Shown: one piece after another, positions 8,792 to 17,848 of the stretch
Layout of the letters: the number at the start of each line of letters is the position of its first letter
Position numbering within the stretch: the stretch's first letter is position 1
NCBI RefSeq assembly: GCF_900104215.1
Contig: NZ_FMXO01000021.1
Span: forward strand, 1-64,000
Direction of reading: 5' to 3'
From: Desulfonatronum thiosulfatophilum
Lineage (GTDB): Bacteria; Desulfobacterota; Desulfovibrionia; Desulfovibrionales; Desulfonatronaceae
Length of the DNA stretch: 64,000 nucleotides
Translations under genes and position numbers: made by a program
Notes under the pieces: generated by a model
What the model saw: only the letters and a program-made list of their open reading frames with translations
What the model was told of the DNA's origin: nothing
Databases searched by the model: none

Positions 8792-11608
8792 ATGTTCAAC
8801 TTCCTGAGAAAGCACAACCTTCGCCTTTCCATCCGCATCCGGATGCTGGCCCTCTGCGTATTGGCCGTGATCGTTCCCATGGCCCTGGTCGCGGGCAGCA
8901 GCCTGTATTTTCACATCCGACACGACCAGCAGGCCATGCTGGACAATCTGCGGCTCTCCCAACACAGGGCCGAACATTTTTTTGTGCAGCATATCCGTCA
9001 GGCCGAAATCCTGGGCCAGCATCTGGCCCGCACCACGCAACCGCTCCCCTTCGCCCAGATCCAGAGCCACCTGGATTCCTCACGGGATTTCTGGTTTATG
9101 GGAATGGTGGAAATTTTCGACGAACTCGGGAACCTGCTGGCCCGCAGTTACGCCCCCCAACGCAACATCGAACTGTACTTCACGTCGCCCGAGGATGCTC
9201 GCATTGCTCAGATCCTGGATCTGAGCATCTTCTCGGACTTCGTTCTCACGCCCGGAGGCATCGCCGTACAGTCCGGCGTGCCGATAATAGATCCGGGAAC
9301 CATGAAAACCACTGGGGTCGTGCTGGTCACGTATCCGATCACCACCCGGTTTCTGCAGGCGCTCAAGAACCACTTGCTCATGGACGTGAGCGTTATCAAC
9401 CCCTCTGACGAAACCATGTCCAGCACCCTGCAGAACCCGGACGGAAAACTCCTGGATCGATTCTGGCGGCCTTTCTTTGTTGATGGCGCCGCGCCGCTTC
9501 CGACGGAAACTTTTCTGGAGGAAACCATTGATTCGGCGGATCATGCCGTGATTTTTTCAGATTTGCAGGACAATCAGGGCAAGACTCTGGCTGTTTTAGC
9601 CGTCAGCGCCAACCTTGACCGGATCAACGCGGGCATCAGAGAAAGCATCCGGTTCATTCTTTTCAGTTCTCTCGGCGCGGGAATCCTGGCCGTGTTCCTC
9701 GGCCTGTTCACCGCGACCACGTTCACCAAGCCCTTAGGGCGACTTCTGAAAACCATCGGCCTGATTGCCGGAGGTGATTTGCGTCAACAGGTGCATATCG
9801 CAAGATCGGATGAAATCGGCGACCTGGCCAGGGCTTTCAATGAAATGACCGTGCGGCTCAATGAGCAACACGTTGACTTGACCAGGGCCATCGACGTCAA
9901 AAATGAATACGCAGCCAAACTGGAGGAAACCGCCAGTCAGCTGGAGCGTTTCAGCAAGGAACTGGAACAGACCGTGGCCCGTCGGACCACGGAACTGACT
10001 TCGGCAAACGAGAAACTTGTTCTGGAAATCAGCGAGCGGGTACAAGCCGAAGCCGAGCTGGCCGCGGAAAAGGATCACCTGGCCGTAACCTTGCGTTCCA
10101 TCGGAGACGGAGTGATCACCACGGATATCCGGGGAAACGTGATCATGGTGAATCCCGTTGCGGAAGACATCACCGGCTGGTCTCCAGAGGCTGCGCGAGG
10201 GAAGCCGCTAGGCGACATGCTGCCTCTTGTCGATCCTGATACGCGAGCCCCCCTGGCCAACCTCGTCGTGGAGGTTCTCCGTACCGGACACGTTGTTCAT
10301 CTTACGGAACGTACAGCCCTGCTTGCCTCTGACGGCCGGCTGCGGGACATGACCGTCAGCGGCGCCCCCATCCGCGACAGCACGGGAAAATTTCGCGGCG
10401 TCGTATTCGTAGTCAGGGACATCACCCGACAGCGCAGGATGGAGAACGACCTGCTCAGGGTCCAGAAACTGGAATCACTGGGACTGATGGCGGGAGGACT
10501 CGCCCATGACTTCAACAATATCCTCACGGCCATCGCCACCCATATCAACCTGGCCCGGAATCACTTGCAACCTGTTGATTCGGAAGCGGCACAACGGCTC
10601 GAAAAGGCTGAAAAAGCCTGTCTGCGTGCCGGCGATCTGACCCGTCAGTTCCTGACGTTCGCCAAAGGAGGGGCGCCCATCAAGCGGAATACGGACCTGT
10701 CCGTGCTGCTCCATTCCACGGTGCAGTTCGTTCTCGCCGGGACCCAGGTCCAGGCAAAGTTTGATCCTCCCCCAAACCTCTGGGCCGTGAATATTGATCG
10801 AGGACAAATCAGTCAGGTGATCAACAACCTGGTCCTGAACGCGGTTCAGGCCATGCCCGGCGGAGGAAGCATCGACATCCTCGCGGCCAATGTGGAAATT
10901 GCAGCCGGTCAGGTCCAGCCACTGCCCCAGGGGCGCTACGTGTCCCTGACCTTCACGGATCACGGCACGGGCATCCGCGGCGACCAGATTTCCAGGGTGT
11001 TCGACCCCTATTTCACCACCAAGGAAATGGGCAACGGCCTGGGGCTGTCCACGGCCTTTTCCATCATCAAAAAACACGATGGACATATCCAGGTCCGATC
11101 CGATTACGGGCAAGGCGCTGAGTTTCAAATTTATCTTCCAGCGGAAAGCTCCACAGTGGTGATCGAGAGGACATCTCCTAAAGAAAAGCCCTTTGGAAGG
11201 AATCAGGGACGAATCCTGCTGATGGACGACGAGCGGATCATTCGCGAATCGGTCCAGGAACTGCTGGAACTGCAAGGATTTACCGTCACAGGCGCCGCAA
11301 ACGGCCAGGAGGCGGTGAATCTTTATGAACAGGCCATGCGCGACGCATGTCCCTACGACGTGGTTATTCTGGATCTGACCGTCCCCGGCGGCATGGGAGG
11401 ACGGGAAGCCATCGCCGTCCTGCTGGAAATGGACCCGCGGGTGAAGGCCGTTGTTTCCAGCGGCTACAGCAATGACCCGGTCATGGCCCGTTACCGGGAT
11501 CACGGATTCCTGGACGTGGTCGCCAAGCCATACCCCTTGAACGAACTGATCACCGTCATCCACAAGGTCATGAACATGCCCGAATCATCGCGGCCTGTGG
11601 AAAACTGA
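8792..11608 (+). CDS. Membrane hybrid sensor histidine kinase (sensor-HAMP-PAS-HisKA-HATPase-REC)
   Basis: 938 residues from the ATG at 8792; a TTG overlapping the previous stop is an alternative. In order: membrane helix about 17-39, periplasmic sensor region to about 280 (Cache-like in length and pattern), second helix about 285-310, HAMP to about 362, coiled coil, PAS about 430-540, HisKA with phosphoacceptor His572 in GGLAHDFNN, HATPase with DHGTGIRGD and GNGLGLSTAF, and a C-terminal receiver with Asp861 in ILDLTVPGG and conserved Lys in VAKPYP. No separate response regulator is adjacent, so phosphate would pass by relay to an unlinked partner. Co-transcription with the two binding proteins suggests they present the signal. 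Confidence 0.9.
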   Translation: MFNFLRKHNLRLSIRIRMLALCVLAVIVPMALVAGSSLYFHIRHDQQAMLDNLRLSQHRAEHFFVQHIRQAEILGQHLARTTQPLPFAQIQSHLDSSRDFWFMGMVEIFDELGNLLARSYAPQRNIELYFTSPEDARIAQILDLSIFSDFVLTPGGIAVQSGVPIIDPGTMKTTGVVLVTYPITTRFLQALKNHLLMDVSVINPSDETMSSTLQNPDGKLLDRFWRPFFVDGAAPLPTETFLEETIDSADHAVIFSDLQDNQGKTLAVLAVSANLDRINAGIRESIRFILFSSLGAGILAVFLGLFTATTFTKPLGRLLKTIGLIAGGDLRQQVHIARSDEIGDLARAFNEMTVRLNEQHVDLTRAIDVKNEYAAKLEETASQLERFSKELEQTVARRTTELTSANEKLVLEISERVQAEAELAAEKDHLAVTLRSIGDGVITTDIRGNVIMVNPVAEDITGWSPEAARGKPLGDMLPLVDPDTRAPLANLVVEVLRTGHVVHLTERTALLASDGRLRDMTVSGAPIRDSTGKFRGVVFVVRDITRQRRMENDLLRVQKLESLGLMAGGLAHDFNNILTAIATHINLARNHLQPVDSEAAQRLEKAEKACLRAGDLTRQFLTFAKGGAPIKRNTDLSVLLHSTVQFVLAGTQVQAKFDPPPNLWAVNIDRGQISQVINNLVLNAVQAMPGGGSIDILAANVEIAAGQVQPLPQGRYVSLTFTDHGTGIRGDQISRVFDPYFTTKEMGNGLGLSTAFSIIKKHDGHIQVRSDYGQGAEFQIYLPAESSTVVIERTSPKEKPFGRNQGRILLMDDERIIRESVQELLELQGFTVTGAANGQEAVNLYEQAMRDACPYDVVILDLTVPGGMGGREAIAVLLEMDPRVKAVVSSGYSNDPVMARYRDHGFLDVVAKPYPLNELITVIHKVMNMPESSRPVEN

Positions 11609-11671
11609 AATACAAGCCCATGTGAGATCAAATGGGAGCTGCGACATATTGATCCAATAGCGAGAGAGGGA

Positions 11672-12313
11672 TTATGCTCCCAGCACAGCCCGCTTGAACG
11701 CCTCCACCCCGGTCCGCTCCATGAACCGGGCAGTTCGTTCTCGTGGTTTGGCCTGGCTTGCGTAATGTTTCAGACAGGCTTGAGCCAGCTCAACGGCCTG
11801 CTCGTCGCTGAGATCCCGGGCTATCACGTCGCCGATCCGGGGGCGTCCGCCGCCATTGCCGCCAAAGATCAAGGTCCAGCCGTTTTTCTTGCCGAACAGC
11901 CCCACATCCCGCACATAGCACTCACAGCAATTCATGCCGCACCCGGAGAGGCCGAATTTGGTCTTGGCCGGCAGTTTCACGGCCATGACCGCCGAATCCA
12001 TCTTCCGGCCCAGCTCCAACGAATCCTGTTGTCCGTATTTGCACCACTGTGAACCCGGACAGGCCTGGATGTAGTGAACGCCGGCGGGCTTTTGCGGGCC
12101 GTCGGGTAAGCCGAGGGATCTCCAGATTTCCGTCGCGGTTTCGGGACTGTGCCCGCCGATGGCTAAACGTTGGGCCGAGGTTATCTTGAGCAAGGGAATG
12201 TCGTGCTGGCGAACTGCCGCGGCCACGGCCTCCAGATACTCCGGCGTGATCAGCCCCATTTTCGGGCCGGGCAGGATATTGTAGGTTTTGGTGTGGCGTT
12301 GCCCATCGGACAT
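11672..12313 (-). CDS. Low-molecular-weight assimilatory-type sulfite reductase
   Basis: 213 residues, the usual size of the small (about 25 kDa) siroheme sulfite reductases of sulfate reducers, which are monomeric and much shorter than DsrAB or CysI. The siroheme/4Fe-4S ligands are visible as CPGSQWC (C-x5-C) and CGMNC (C-x3-C). The N-terminal part (about 15-80) is the ferredoxin-like half-domain of nitrite/sulfite reductases. Expected reaction: six-electron reduction of sulfite to sulfide, with an uncertain physiological donor. It follows a membrane polyferredoxin gene on the same strand by 68 bases, which may supply electrons. Confidence 0.88.
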   Translation of the reverse strand: MSDGQRHTKTYNILPGPKMGLITPEYLEAVAAAVRQHDIPLLKITSAQRLAIGGHSPETATEIWRSLGLPDGPQKPAGVHYIQACPGSQWCKYGQQDSLELGRKMDSAVMAVKLPAKTKFGLSGCGMNCCECYVRDVGLFGKKNGWTLIFGGNGGGRPRIGDVIARDLSDEQAVELAQACLKHYASQAKPRERTARFMERTGVEAFKRAVLGA

Positions 12314-12381
12314 GGTGATCTCCTTGTGGTTGTTTTAAGGTGAGGATTCTAACAAAGTTGATTGATGCGCTTTTTGAACAT

Positions 12382-13716
12382 TCAGATCCTGGCCGTGGCC
12401 AGGAACAGGGTATGCAACACGGTGATCAACGTAATGAAAAGACTCCATGATGCCGTGCCGGAAAGCCAGGGAAAATGGTATGCAAGCCGGTTGTTGCGGC
12501 ATCGAGAAATGCAGTCTCCGCACAGGGTGCAGGAAAGGCCGGGGCGGCGAAGGCGCAGGTCGTCAGGCTGCAGGGCCTGATGACGGCAGAACCGGGCACA
12601 GCGGCCGCAGGCGTCGCAGTCCGAGTCGATGCGCAGGCGCCAGGGGGACAGCTTGCCCAGAACCACCGCGGCCAATCCGATGGGACAAAAGACCGTGCAA
12701 TGGGCCATGACGCCCATTCTTCGCGAAACAAGGGCCATGATCGCCACCCCCAGCAGGCCGAACACGGCGGCCAAAGTCAAAGCCCATGTCCAATGAACGT
12801 TCAACAGATGCATCCCCAGAGCCGCGGCCATCACCAGCAGAAAAATCGTCACACGGGCCACGGGCGTCCAGGGCGGCAGTTTACCAGGTGATTTGCGCAC
12901 ACCCGAAGCGAGACGATCCCAAGCGCCGATGTAGCAGAGGTGGCTGCACCAGGCCGGTCCCACCAGAATGACCGTGCTCAGAAAGAGGACGAGCATGAAG
13001 AAACCTTCGCCTCGATAAATCGGACCGGCCAGGATCTGGGCCGGAACCGGCAGGTGCAGGGCGCCGGTCATCAAGAACTGCTCCCAACCGGCCAGGCCCA
13101 GTCCGAGTTGAACGAAAAAAACCACGGAAAAGAACAACCACATCCGGACCCTGATCAGCGGGGCATGTTTCGGATCCTGCAATTTCCCGCTGATCCAGAC
13201 TGCGTACAAGGCCATCAGCACGATCTGAACGGAGCCGTATCCGGGGAAAAAACGATCCGTGAGCAGAATGGGAAAGGAAACCTTGGCCTGAACCACTCCC
13301 AAAGTCAGGATCGTGAGCAGAAACACAACGGCCTGGATCAACTTCTCTTCCGGATTTCGACTGAACCAGGCGCGCAAGGTGCGCGTTTCAAAAAGCAGCA
13401 CGCTACCGCCCGCGGCCAGGGCCACTCCACTGAGGATCAAGGCCATGCGCAGCCAGGGCTGACCGAAAACCTGCCGAAACTGAACCAGATCCATCATGGT
13501 CTGGATCCAGATCACCATGCCGATGGTCAGCGCAAACTGGAGCACGGGTTTGATCCAGGCGCCGCGCCAGAGCATCAGGCCGGGCAGGAACAGCCAGACC
13601 ATGACCAGATCGAGACTGCCGGAGCGCAGAAAATGCGCCGCCAGCAGCAGGCAGGAAAGGGCCGGCAGCGCAAGAAGCGATCCGGTTCGGAGGAGGGAGG
13701 GCGAAGACATGGACAT
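12382..13716 (-). CDS. Polytopic membrane 4Fe-4S protein (NapH/NosR/CcoG-like polyferredoxin)
   Basis: 444 residues from the ATG at 13716, preceded by AAGGAA; upstream in-frame codons read as non-membrane sequence. About ten hydrophobic segments. Cysteine motifs: CSHLC near residue 275, CTVFC near 360, then two 4Fe-4S clusters, CDACGRCARFC and CTLCGDCISRC, near 385-420, followed by a last membrane helix. NapH/NosR-type proteins pass electrons between quinones and redox enzymes across the membrane. It sits directly upstream of the small sulfite reductase. The exact subfamily and the direction of electron flow cannot be told from sequence. Confidence 0.85.
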   Translation of the reverse strand: MSMSSPSLLRTGSLLALPALSCLLLAAHFLRSGSLDLVMVWLFLPGLMLWRGAWIKPVLQFALTIGMVIWIQTMMDLVQFRQVFGQPWLRMALILSGVALAAGGSVLLFETRTLRAWFSRNPEEKLIQAVVFLLTILTLGVVQAKVSFPILLTDRFFPGYGSVQIVLMALYAVWISGKLQDPKHAPLIRVRMWLFFSVVFFVQLGLGLAGWEQFLMTGALHLPVPAQILAGPIYRGEGFFMLVLFLSTVILVGPAWCSHLCYIGAWDRLASGVRKSPGKLPPWTPVARVTIFLLVMAAALGMHLLNVHWTWALTLAAVFGLLGVAIMALVSRRMGVMAHCTVFCPIGLAAVVLGKLSPWRLRIDSDCDACGRCARFCRHQALQPDDLRLRRPGLSCTLCGDCISRCRNNRLAYHFPWLSGTASWSLFITLITVLHTLFLATARI

Positions 13717-13961
13717 ACTTTTCCTTGTGCTTTGAATCCAAAATAACGGATACACGCACTGGTCTCGGTCCGCCTTGACCTGGATCAATTCCTGTTCGCC
13801 GAACCTCAGCACTCTCCCCGCTGAGGACAATGACGGAACAGAACCCCAGCGTCATGCTTGAAAAGGTTGCTGCTCTCGGTCTGGTTGGGCAACAGTTTGT
13901 TTTTGGGTGAATAGATGGGAATGGAGTAATGGAAGATATTATTGAAATTGAGTCTAGGAGG
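13717..13961. other. Leader region of the membrane polyferredoxin gene
   Basis: Apart from the Shine-Dalgarno sequence of the downstream gene I see no gene, strong hairpin or convincing promoter in these 245 bases. Confidence 0.5.
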
Positions 13962-14003
13962 CAAAAAAAAAAGGGGCTACGATTTTACATCGTAACCCCT
14001 TGA
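13962..14003 (-). terminator. Intrinsic terminator of tRNA-Pro
   Basis: On the minus strand AAGGGGTTACGA pairs with TCGTAGCCCCTT and is followed by a run of about ten T. It lies just beyond the 3' end of the tRNA gene. Confidence 0.85.
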
Positions 14004-14009
14004 AATTTC

Positions 14010-14086
14010 TGGTCGGGATGAGAGGATTTGAACCTCCGACCCCCTGAACCCCATTCAGGTGCGCTCCCAGTCTGCGCTACATCCCG
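14010..14086 (-). tRNA. tRNA-Pro (anticodon GGG)
   Basis: 77 nt with CCA encoded. Acceptor stem CGGGATG pairs with CATCCCG. Anticodon arm CCTGA-ATGGGGT-TCAGG puts GGG in the loop. The T arm is GGAGG-TTCAAAT-CCTCT. The gene has its own promoter and terminator. Confidence 0.95.
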
Positions 14087-14098
14087 ACAAAGAAAACT

Positions 14099-14128
14099 TC
14101 TCTATGTCATCTGTCGCCAGGATGTCAA
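14099..14128 (-). promoter_or_regulatory. Sigma-70-type promoter of tRNA-Pro
   Basis: On the minus strand TTGACA, an 18-base spacer, then TAGAGA, ending 12 bases before the tRNA 5' end. Confidence 0.55.
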
Positions 14129-14245
14129 TGCGTGGTTTGCGATTCGTGGCGTTTGGAATGTGGAACGTGAGTGAATTCTTTAATTTTCAAGGCTTCACGC
14201 TTACCACCACCCACCACGCATCTCCTGTCACCCAAACAGAAGATA

Positions 14246-14421
14246 TTTGAACCGCCCGCTTCGCTCGAGGCGCAAAGGTCGCCAAGGATGGCAGGAAGTT
14301 TTTCATTTGCCGGGTGAGGACGGCAAATGAAAAGGGGGCCTTGTCCAAAACCGTTACCCGGTTTTGGACAACTTCTGCAACGGTCTTGAACTTTGCGTTC
14401 TTGGCGTCTTTGCGGTTCAAA
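14246..14421. repeat. MITE-like palindromic element with two internal hairpins
   Basis: Terminal inverted repeat TTTGAACCGC, continued inward by a GCAAAG/GCCAAG-type match. Inside are two adjacent perfect or near-perfect hairpins: TTTTCATTTGCCG at 14300 with its complement at 14321-14333, and TTGTCCAAAACCG at 14341 with its complement at 14359-14371. No protein-coding signal. It occupies most of the gap between tRNA-Pro and rtcB; the rest of 14089-14498 holds only the tRNA promoter. Confidence 0.65.
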
Positions 14422-14498
14422 ATTTCTTGTTTTTTCTGATAGAGTCACAGGAATAAGTCACTAAGGCATCTTTCATTACCCTTACCCATCTCCCCCCT

Positions 14499-15923
14499 TC
14501 ATCCCTTCAGGCAGCCCAAAGGGCTGAGGCGGGCGAATTTGTTGGTCAGGCCGGCCTGGGTGGAGGCTTCCACGACCTGATGGATGTCCTTGTAGGCGGC
14601 GGGGGCTTCTTCGGCCAGGCCTTTGAGATGGTTGGTGCGGATCAGGATGCCGCGGGAGGTCAGCTGGGTCAGGACGTCGCGGCCCGGGGTGCGTTTCAAG
14701 GCCTGGGAGCGGCTCAGGGCGCGGCCGGAGCCGTGGCAGGTGGAGGCGAAGGCGTCTTCGCTGGATTCGCGCCCGGCCAGGATATATGAATCCGTGCCCA
14801 TGCTCCCGCCCACCAGGATGGGCTGGCCGGTGCGCCGAAACGGTTCTTGGATCTGCGGGCTTTCCGGACCGAAGGCGCGGGTGGCGCCCTTGCGGTGGAC
14901 GTAGAGGGGCCTGGATCGCCCTTCTACGGGGTGATCTTCACGGCGGCAGGTGTTGTGGTTGACCTCGAACAGGGTACGGACCTGGACTCCGGGCAAGACG
15001 CGCTGGAAGGCCTCCCGGATCAGGTGGACGATCATCTGCCTGTTGGCCATGGCGTAGTTCGCGCCGCAGGCCATGGCCTGATAATACCGCTCCGCTTCCG
15101 AAGAACGAATGGGCGCGCAGACCAGTTCCTTTTCCGGAATGGGAATTCGGTGCCGGCGGGCCGCCTCGCCCAGGATGCGGATGTAGTCCGTGCCGATCTG
15201 GTGGCCCAGGCCGCGGGAGCCGCAATGCACGGAGATCAGCACATCGTCACTGGCAACTCCCAGAAGCCCGGCGGATGGGTGCAAAACCTCCTCCACGCAC
15301 TGGATTTCCAGGTAGTGATTGCCGGCCCCAAGGGTGCCCAGTTGGCGTTTTTCCCGCTTCCTGGCCTGATCGGAGACGGTTTCGGGAACCGCTCCGGACA
15401 TGGCGCCGCCGTCCTCCAGGCGTTCCAGATCCTCTCGGGTGCCGTAACCCTGCTTGACGGCCCAGCGCGCACCCTGGACCAGGACGCGGTCCAGTTCTCC
15501 GGCCTTGAGTTGGATGCCGCCGGTTCCGCCCACTCCCGCCGGGACCAAAAGCTGAAACTGATCCATGAGCGCTTCCAGGTGGGGCTGAATTTCCTCCCGT
15601 CGCAACCCGGTGTGCAGGACCCGCACGCCGCAGGCGATGTCGTACCCCACCCCGCCCATGCAGATCACTCCATCCTGGTCCGGATCAAAGGCCGCCACTC
15701 CGCCGATGGGAAAGCCGAAGCCGCTGTGGGCGTCGGGCATGGCCAAAGCCGCACGGACGATGCCCGGAAGGGCGGCCACATTGGCCAGCTGCCGGATGAC
15801 CGCGTCGTCCATGGCGGCGACAAGGGCGCGGTCGCCGTAGATCCGCGCCGGAACGCGCATGTTGCCCGCCGTCGGAAACTCCCAGAGCCATGGGGTTATT
15901 TGCTTCAGATTGGAGGCATCCAT
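14499..15923 (-). CDS. rtcB: RNA-splicing ligase RtcB
   Basis: 474 residues, full length. RtcB joins 2',3'-cyclic phosphate (or 3'-phosphate) and 5'-hydroxyl RNA ends with GTP and Mn2+. Family motifs are all present: GGVGYDIACGVR (metal Cys and Asp), GAGNHYLE, HCGSRGLGHQ, FEVNHN, HRKGATRAF, GGSMGTDSYIL and CHGSGRALSR, the last carrying the guanylylated His. GGGGGTG precedes the ATG. It starts 4 bases after the mutL stop and is probably the last gene of a patatin-mutL-rtcB unit. No archease or RtcA gene is adjacent. Confidence 0.95.
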   Translation of the reverse strand: MDASNLKQITPWLWEFPTAGNMRVPARIYGDRALVAAMDDAVIRQLANVAALPGIVRAALAMPDAHSGFGFPIGGVAAFDPDQDGVICMGGVGYDIACGVRVLHTGLRREEIQPHLEALMDQFQLLVPAGVGGTGGIQLKAGELDRVLVQGARWAVKQGYGTREDLERLEDGGAMSGAVPETVSDQARKREKRQLGTLGAGNHYLEIQCVEEVLHPSAGLLGVASDDVLISVHCGSRGLGHQIGTDYIRILGEAARRHRIPIPEKELVCAPIRSSEAERYYQAMACGANYAMANRQMIVHLIREAFQRVLPGVQVRTLFEVNHNTCRREDHPVEGRSRPLYVHRKGATRAFGPESPQIQEPFRRTGQPILVGGSMGTDSYILAGRESSEDAFASTCHGSGRALSRSQALKRTPGRDVLTQLTSRGILIRTNHLKGLAEEAPAAYKDIHQVVEASTQAGLTNKFARLSPLGCLKG

Positions 15924-15927
15924 GTCT

Positions 15928-17784
15928 TCACCCCCTGCGTTTAAACATTTTTTCCAGGTCGCCGCTCTCCAGGCGGACCATTACGGGCCTGCCGTGGGGG
16001 CAAAAAGATTTGTCCGGGCACTGCAGCCAGGCGTCCAGAAGATGCAACGCCTCGGAGGGGGCCAGCTTCTGTCCGGCGGTGATGGCGGTCTTGCAGGCCA
16101 TCAGGGTCCAGACGGCATCGGGATCGCGGGAGCGGCCGTCAAGCAGGTCCAGCAGAAACTCCTGCCCCGTCCCGGGCTGCATGTGCTCCGGCACCCCGTG
16201 AACAATGAGCCGGCCCCGTCCGGGATTTTCCAGATGAAAACCCAGGTCGTGCAGCGTTGCCCAAAGCTGTTCCGCTCTCTCCTGCTGCGTGGGATGCAGG
16301 GACAGTTCCAGGGGCGCGAGGAGGTTCCGGGGAACAGGCCGGGCGCTGTGCCGCAAACGATGGAACAGGACTCGTTCGTGGGCTGCGTGCTGGTCCACGA
16401 GCATCAGCCCGTCCTCGGTGGCCAGGACCAGGTAGGTTTCGGCCGCCTGCCCCAGGTAGTTCATTCCGGCGATATCGGTCCGGGGAGCGGCCAGCCCGGT
16501 CTCCGGCCTGGCCAATCTTGCCGCTGACGTGATCGACTGGTCGACCTGCGACGCGCCGAGCGGTTCGGGGTCGGCATGTTGCGAAACAGGCGACAGGGAT
16601 GCCTGGTCGCTACCGGCGATGGACGGCTCAGCGAATTCGGCGTTGAATTGCATGCGGTACTCGCGCAGGGTGGCGAACTTTGGTCGCGGGTCCGGCCGGG
16701 GGATTTCGCTGGAGTATTCTGCGGCGGAGGCCGTGGACGATACGGGCCGATCCGAATCCAAAGCCGAGGCGAATCGGCGGGTTTCCAGATCTTCGAGAGC
16801 CTGGACCACCCCCCGGCGAATCAGGGCGAAGATGCCCTGTTGATCCCGGAAGCGGACCTCGGACTTGGCCGGGTGGACGTTGACGTCCACCTCCTGGGGC
16901 GGAACCTGCAGAAACAGCGCAACCTGAGGATATTCCCGGTTCAGCAGGCGTCCCTGATAGGCATCCCGGACCGCCCGCAGGAAGAGCTTGTCCTGCACGG
17001 GACGCTGGTTGACGTAGAGCAGCATGCGGTCCGCCTGGCCCTGGGTGCTGTGCGGCGCGCTGATCACTCCTTGGAGATGGTGTCCGTCGCGAAAATAATC
17101 CACGTCCAGCAGATTTTCGATGACCGTTGGCGGCCAGATCGCGCCGAGTCTGCCCCGCAGATCCGTGGCGGGTCGCAAATCCAGGGCGACCCGGTCGCCG
17201 ACCTTGTATTCAAAGTGGACCCCCAGATGGGCCAGAGCCAGGCGGCACAAGACGTCCTGGCAGCGTTTGCCCTCCGTGGCCGTGGTTTTCAGGAATTTCA
17301 ACCTCGCCGGGACGTTGACGAACAGATCCCGGACCTCCACCCGTGTCCCTCCGGCCAGGGCCGCCGGTCCCTGGTCCACGACTCGGCCGCCGTCCACCTC
17401 GATGAAGGCGGCCATATCCGACCCGGTGGGTATCGAGGTCATGCGCAGCCGGGAAACCGAAGCAATGCTGGGCAGGGCTTCGCCCCGGAAGCCGAAGCTG
17501 TGCAGGGAAAAAAGATCCTCGCTGGAGGCGATCTTGCTGGTGGCATGGCGGGTGACGGCCAGTTCGAGCTGGTCGGGATGGATTCCGGCGCCATCGTCCT
17601 GAACCTGGATCAGTCCCTGGCCGCCACGGTCCACCGCCACCTGAACCCGCGTTGCTTCGGCGTCCAGGCTGTTTTCCAGAAGTTCCTTGAGCACGCTGGC
17701 CGGCCGCTCCACCACCTCGCCGGCGGCGATCTGGTTTTGGAGTGCGGAGGGGAGAATACGGATGGACGAAGGGGGTGTCGGCAT
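15928..17784 (-). CDS. mutL: DNA mismatch repair protein MutL
   Basis: 618 residues from the ATG at 17784 (MPTPPSSIRILP), which matches where the family begins; further upstream in-frame sequence is unrelated. The GHKL ATPase motifs are clear: ELLENSLDAEATR, QDDGAGI, TRHATSKI and GFRGEALPSIASVS. After a variable proline/serine-rich linker (about 340-430) comes the dimerisation domain. It carries LVDQHAAHERVLFH, ACKTAITAGQKL and CPHGRPV, the metal-site motifs of endonuclease-type MutL. The second Glu usual in the DQHAxxExxxxE motif is His here. MutL couples MutS mismatch recognition to strand incision. Confidence 0.95.
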   Translation of the reverse strand: MPTPPSSIRILPSALQNQIAAGEVVERPASVLKELLENSLDAEATRVQVAVDRGGQGLIQVQDDGAGIHPDQLELAVTRHATSKIASSEDLFSLHSFGFRGEALPSIASVSRLRMTSIPTGSDMAAFIEVDGGRVVDQGPAALAGGTRVEVRDLFVNVPARLKFLKTTATEGKRCQDVLCRLALAHLGVHFEYKVGDRVALDLRPATDLRGRLGAIWPPTVIENLLDVDYFRDGHHLQGVISAPHSTQGQADRMLLYVNQRPVQDKLFLRAVRDAYQGRLLNREYPQVALFLQVPPQEVDVNVHPAKSEVRFRDQQGIFALIRRGVVQALEDLETRRFASALDSDRPVSSTASAAEYSSEIPRPDPRPKFATLREYRMQFNAEFAEPSIAGSDQASLSPVSQHADPEPLGASQVDQSITSAARLARPETGLAAPRTDIAGMNYLGQAAETYLVLATEDGLMLVDQHAAHERVLFHRLRHSARPVPRNLLAPLELSLHPTQQERAEQLWATLHDLGFHLENPGRGRLIVHGVPEHMQPGTGQEFLLDLLDGRSRDPDAVWTLMACKTAITAGQKLAPSEALHLLDAWLQCPDKSFCPHGRPVMVRLESGDLEKMFKRRG

Positions 17785-17848
17785 GTTCGCGATCCTGGGC
17801 GTTGGGGACGTTTTGGGAAGATGATTGTGGCGCAGGACCACAGGGAGA

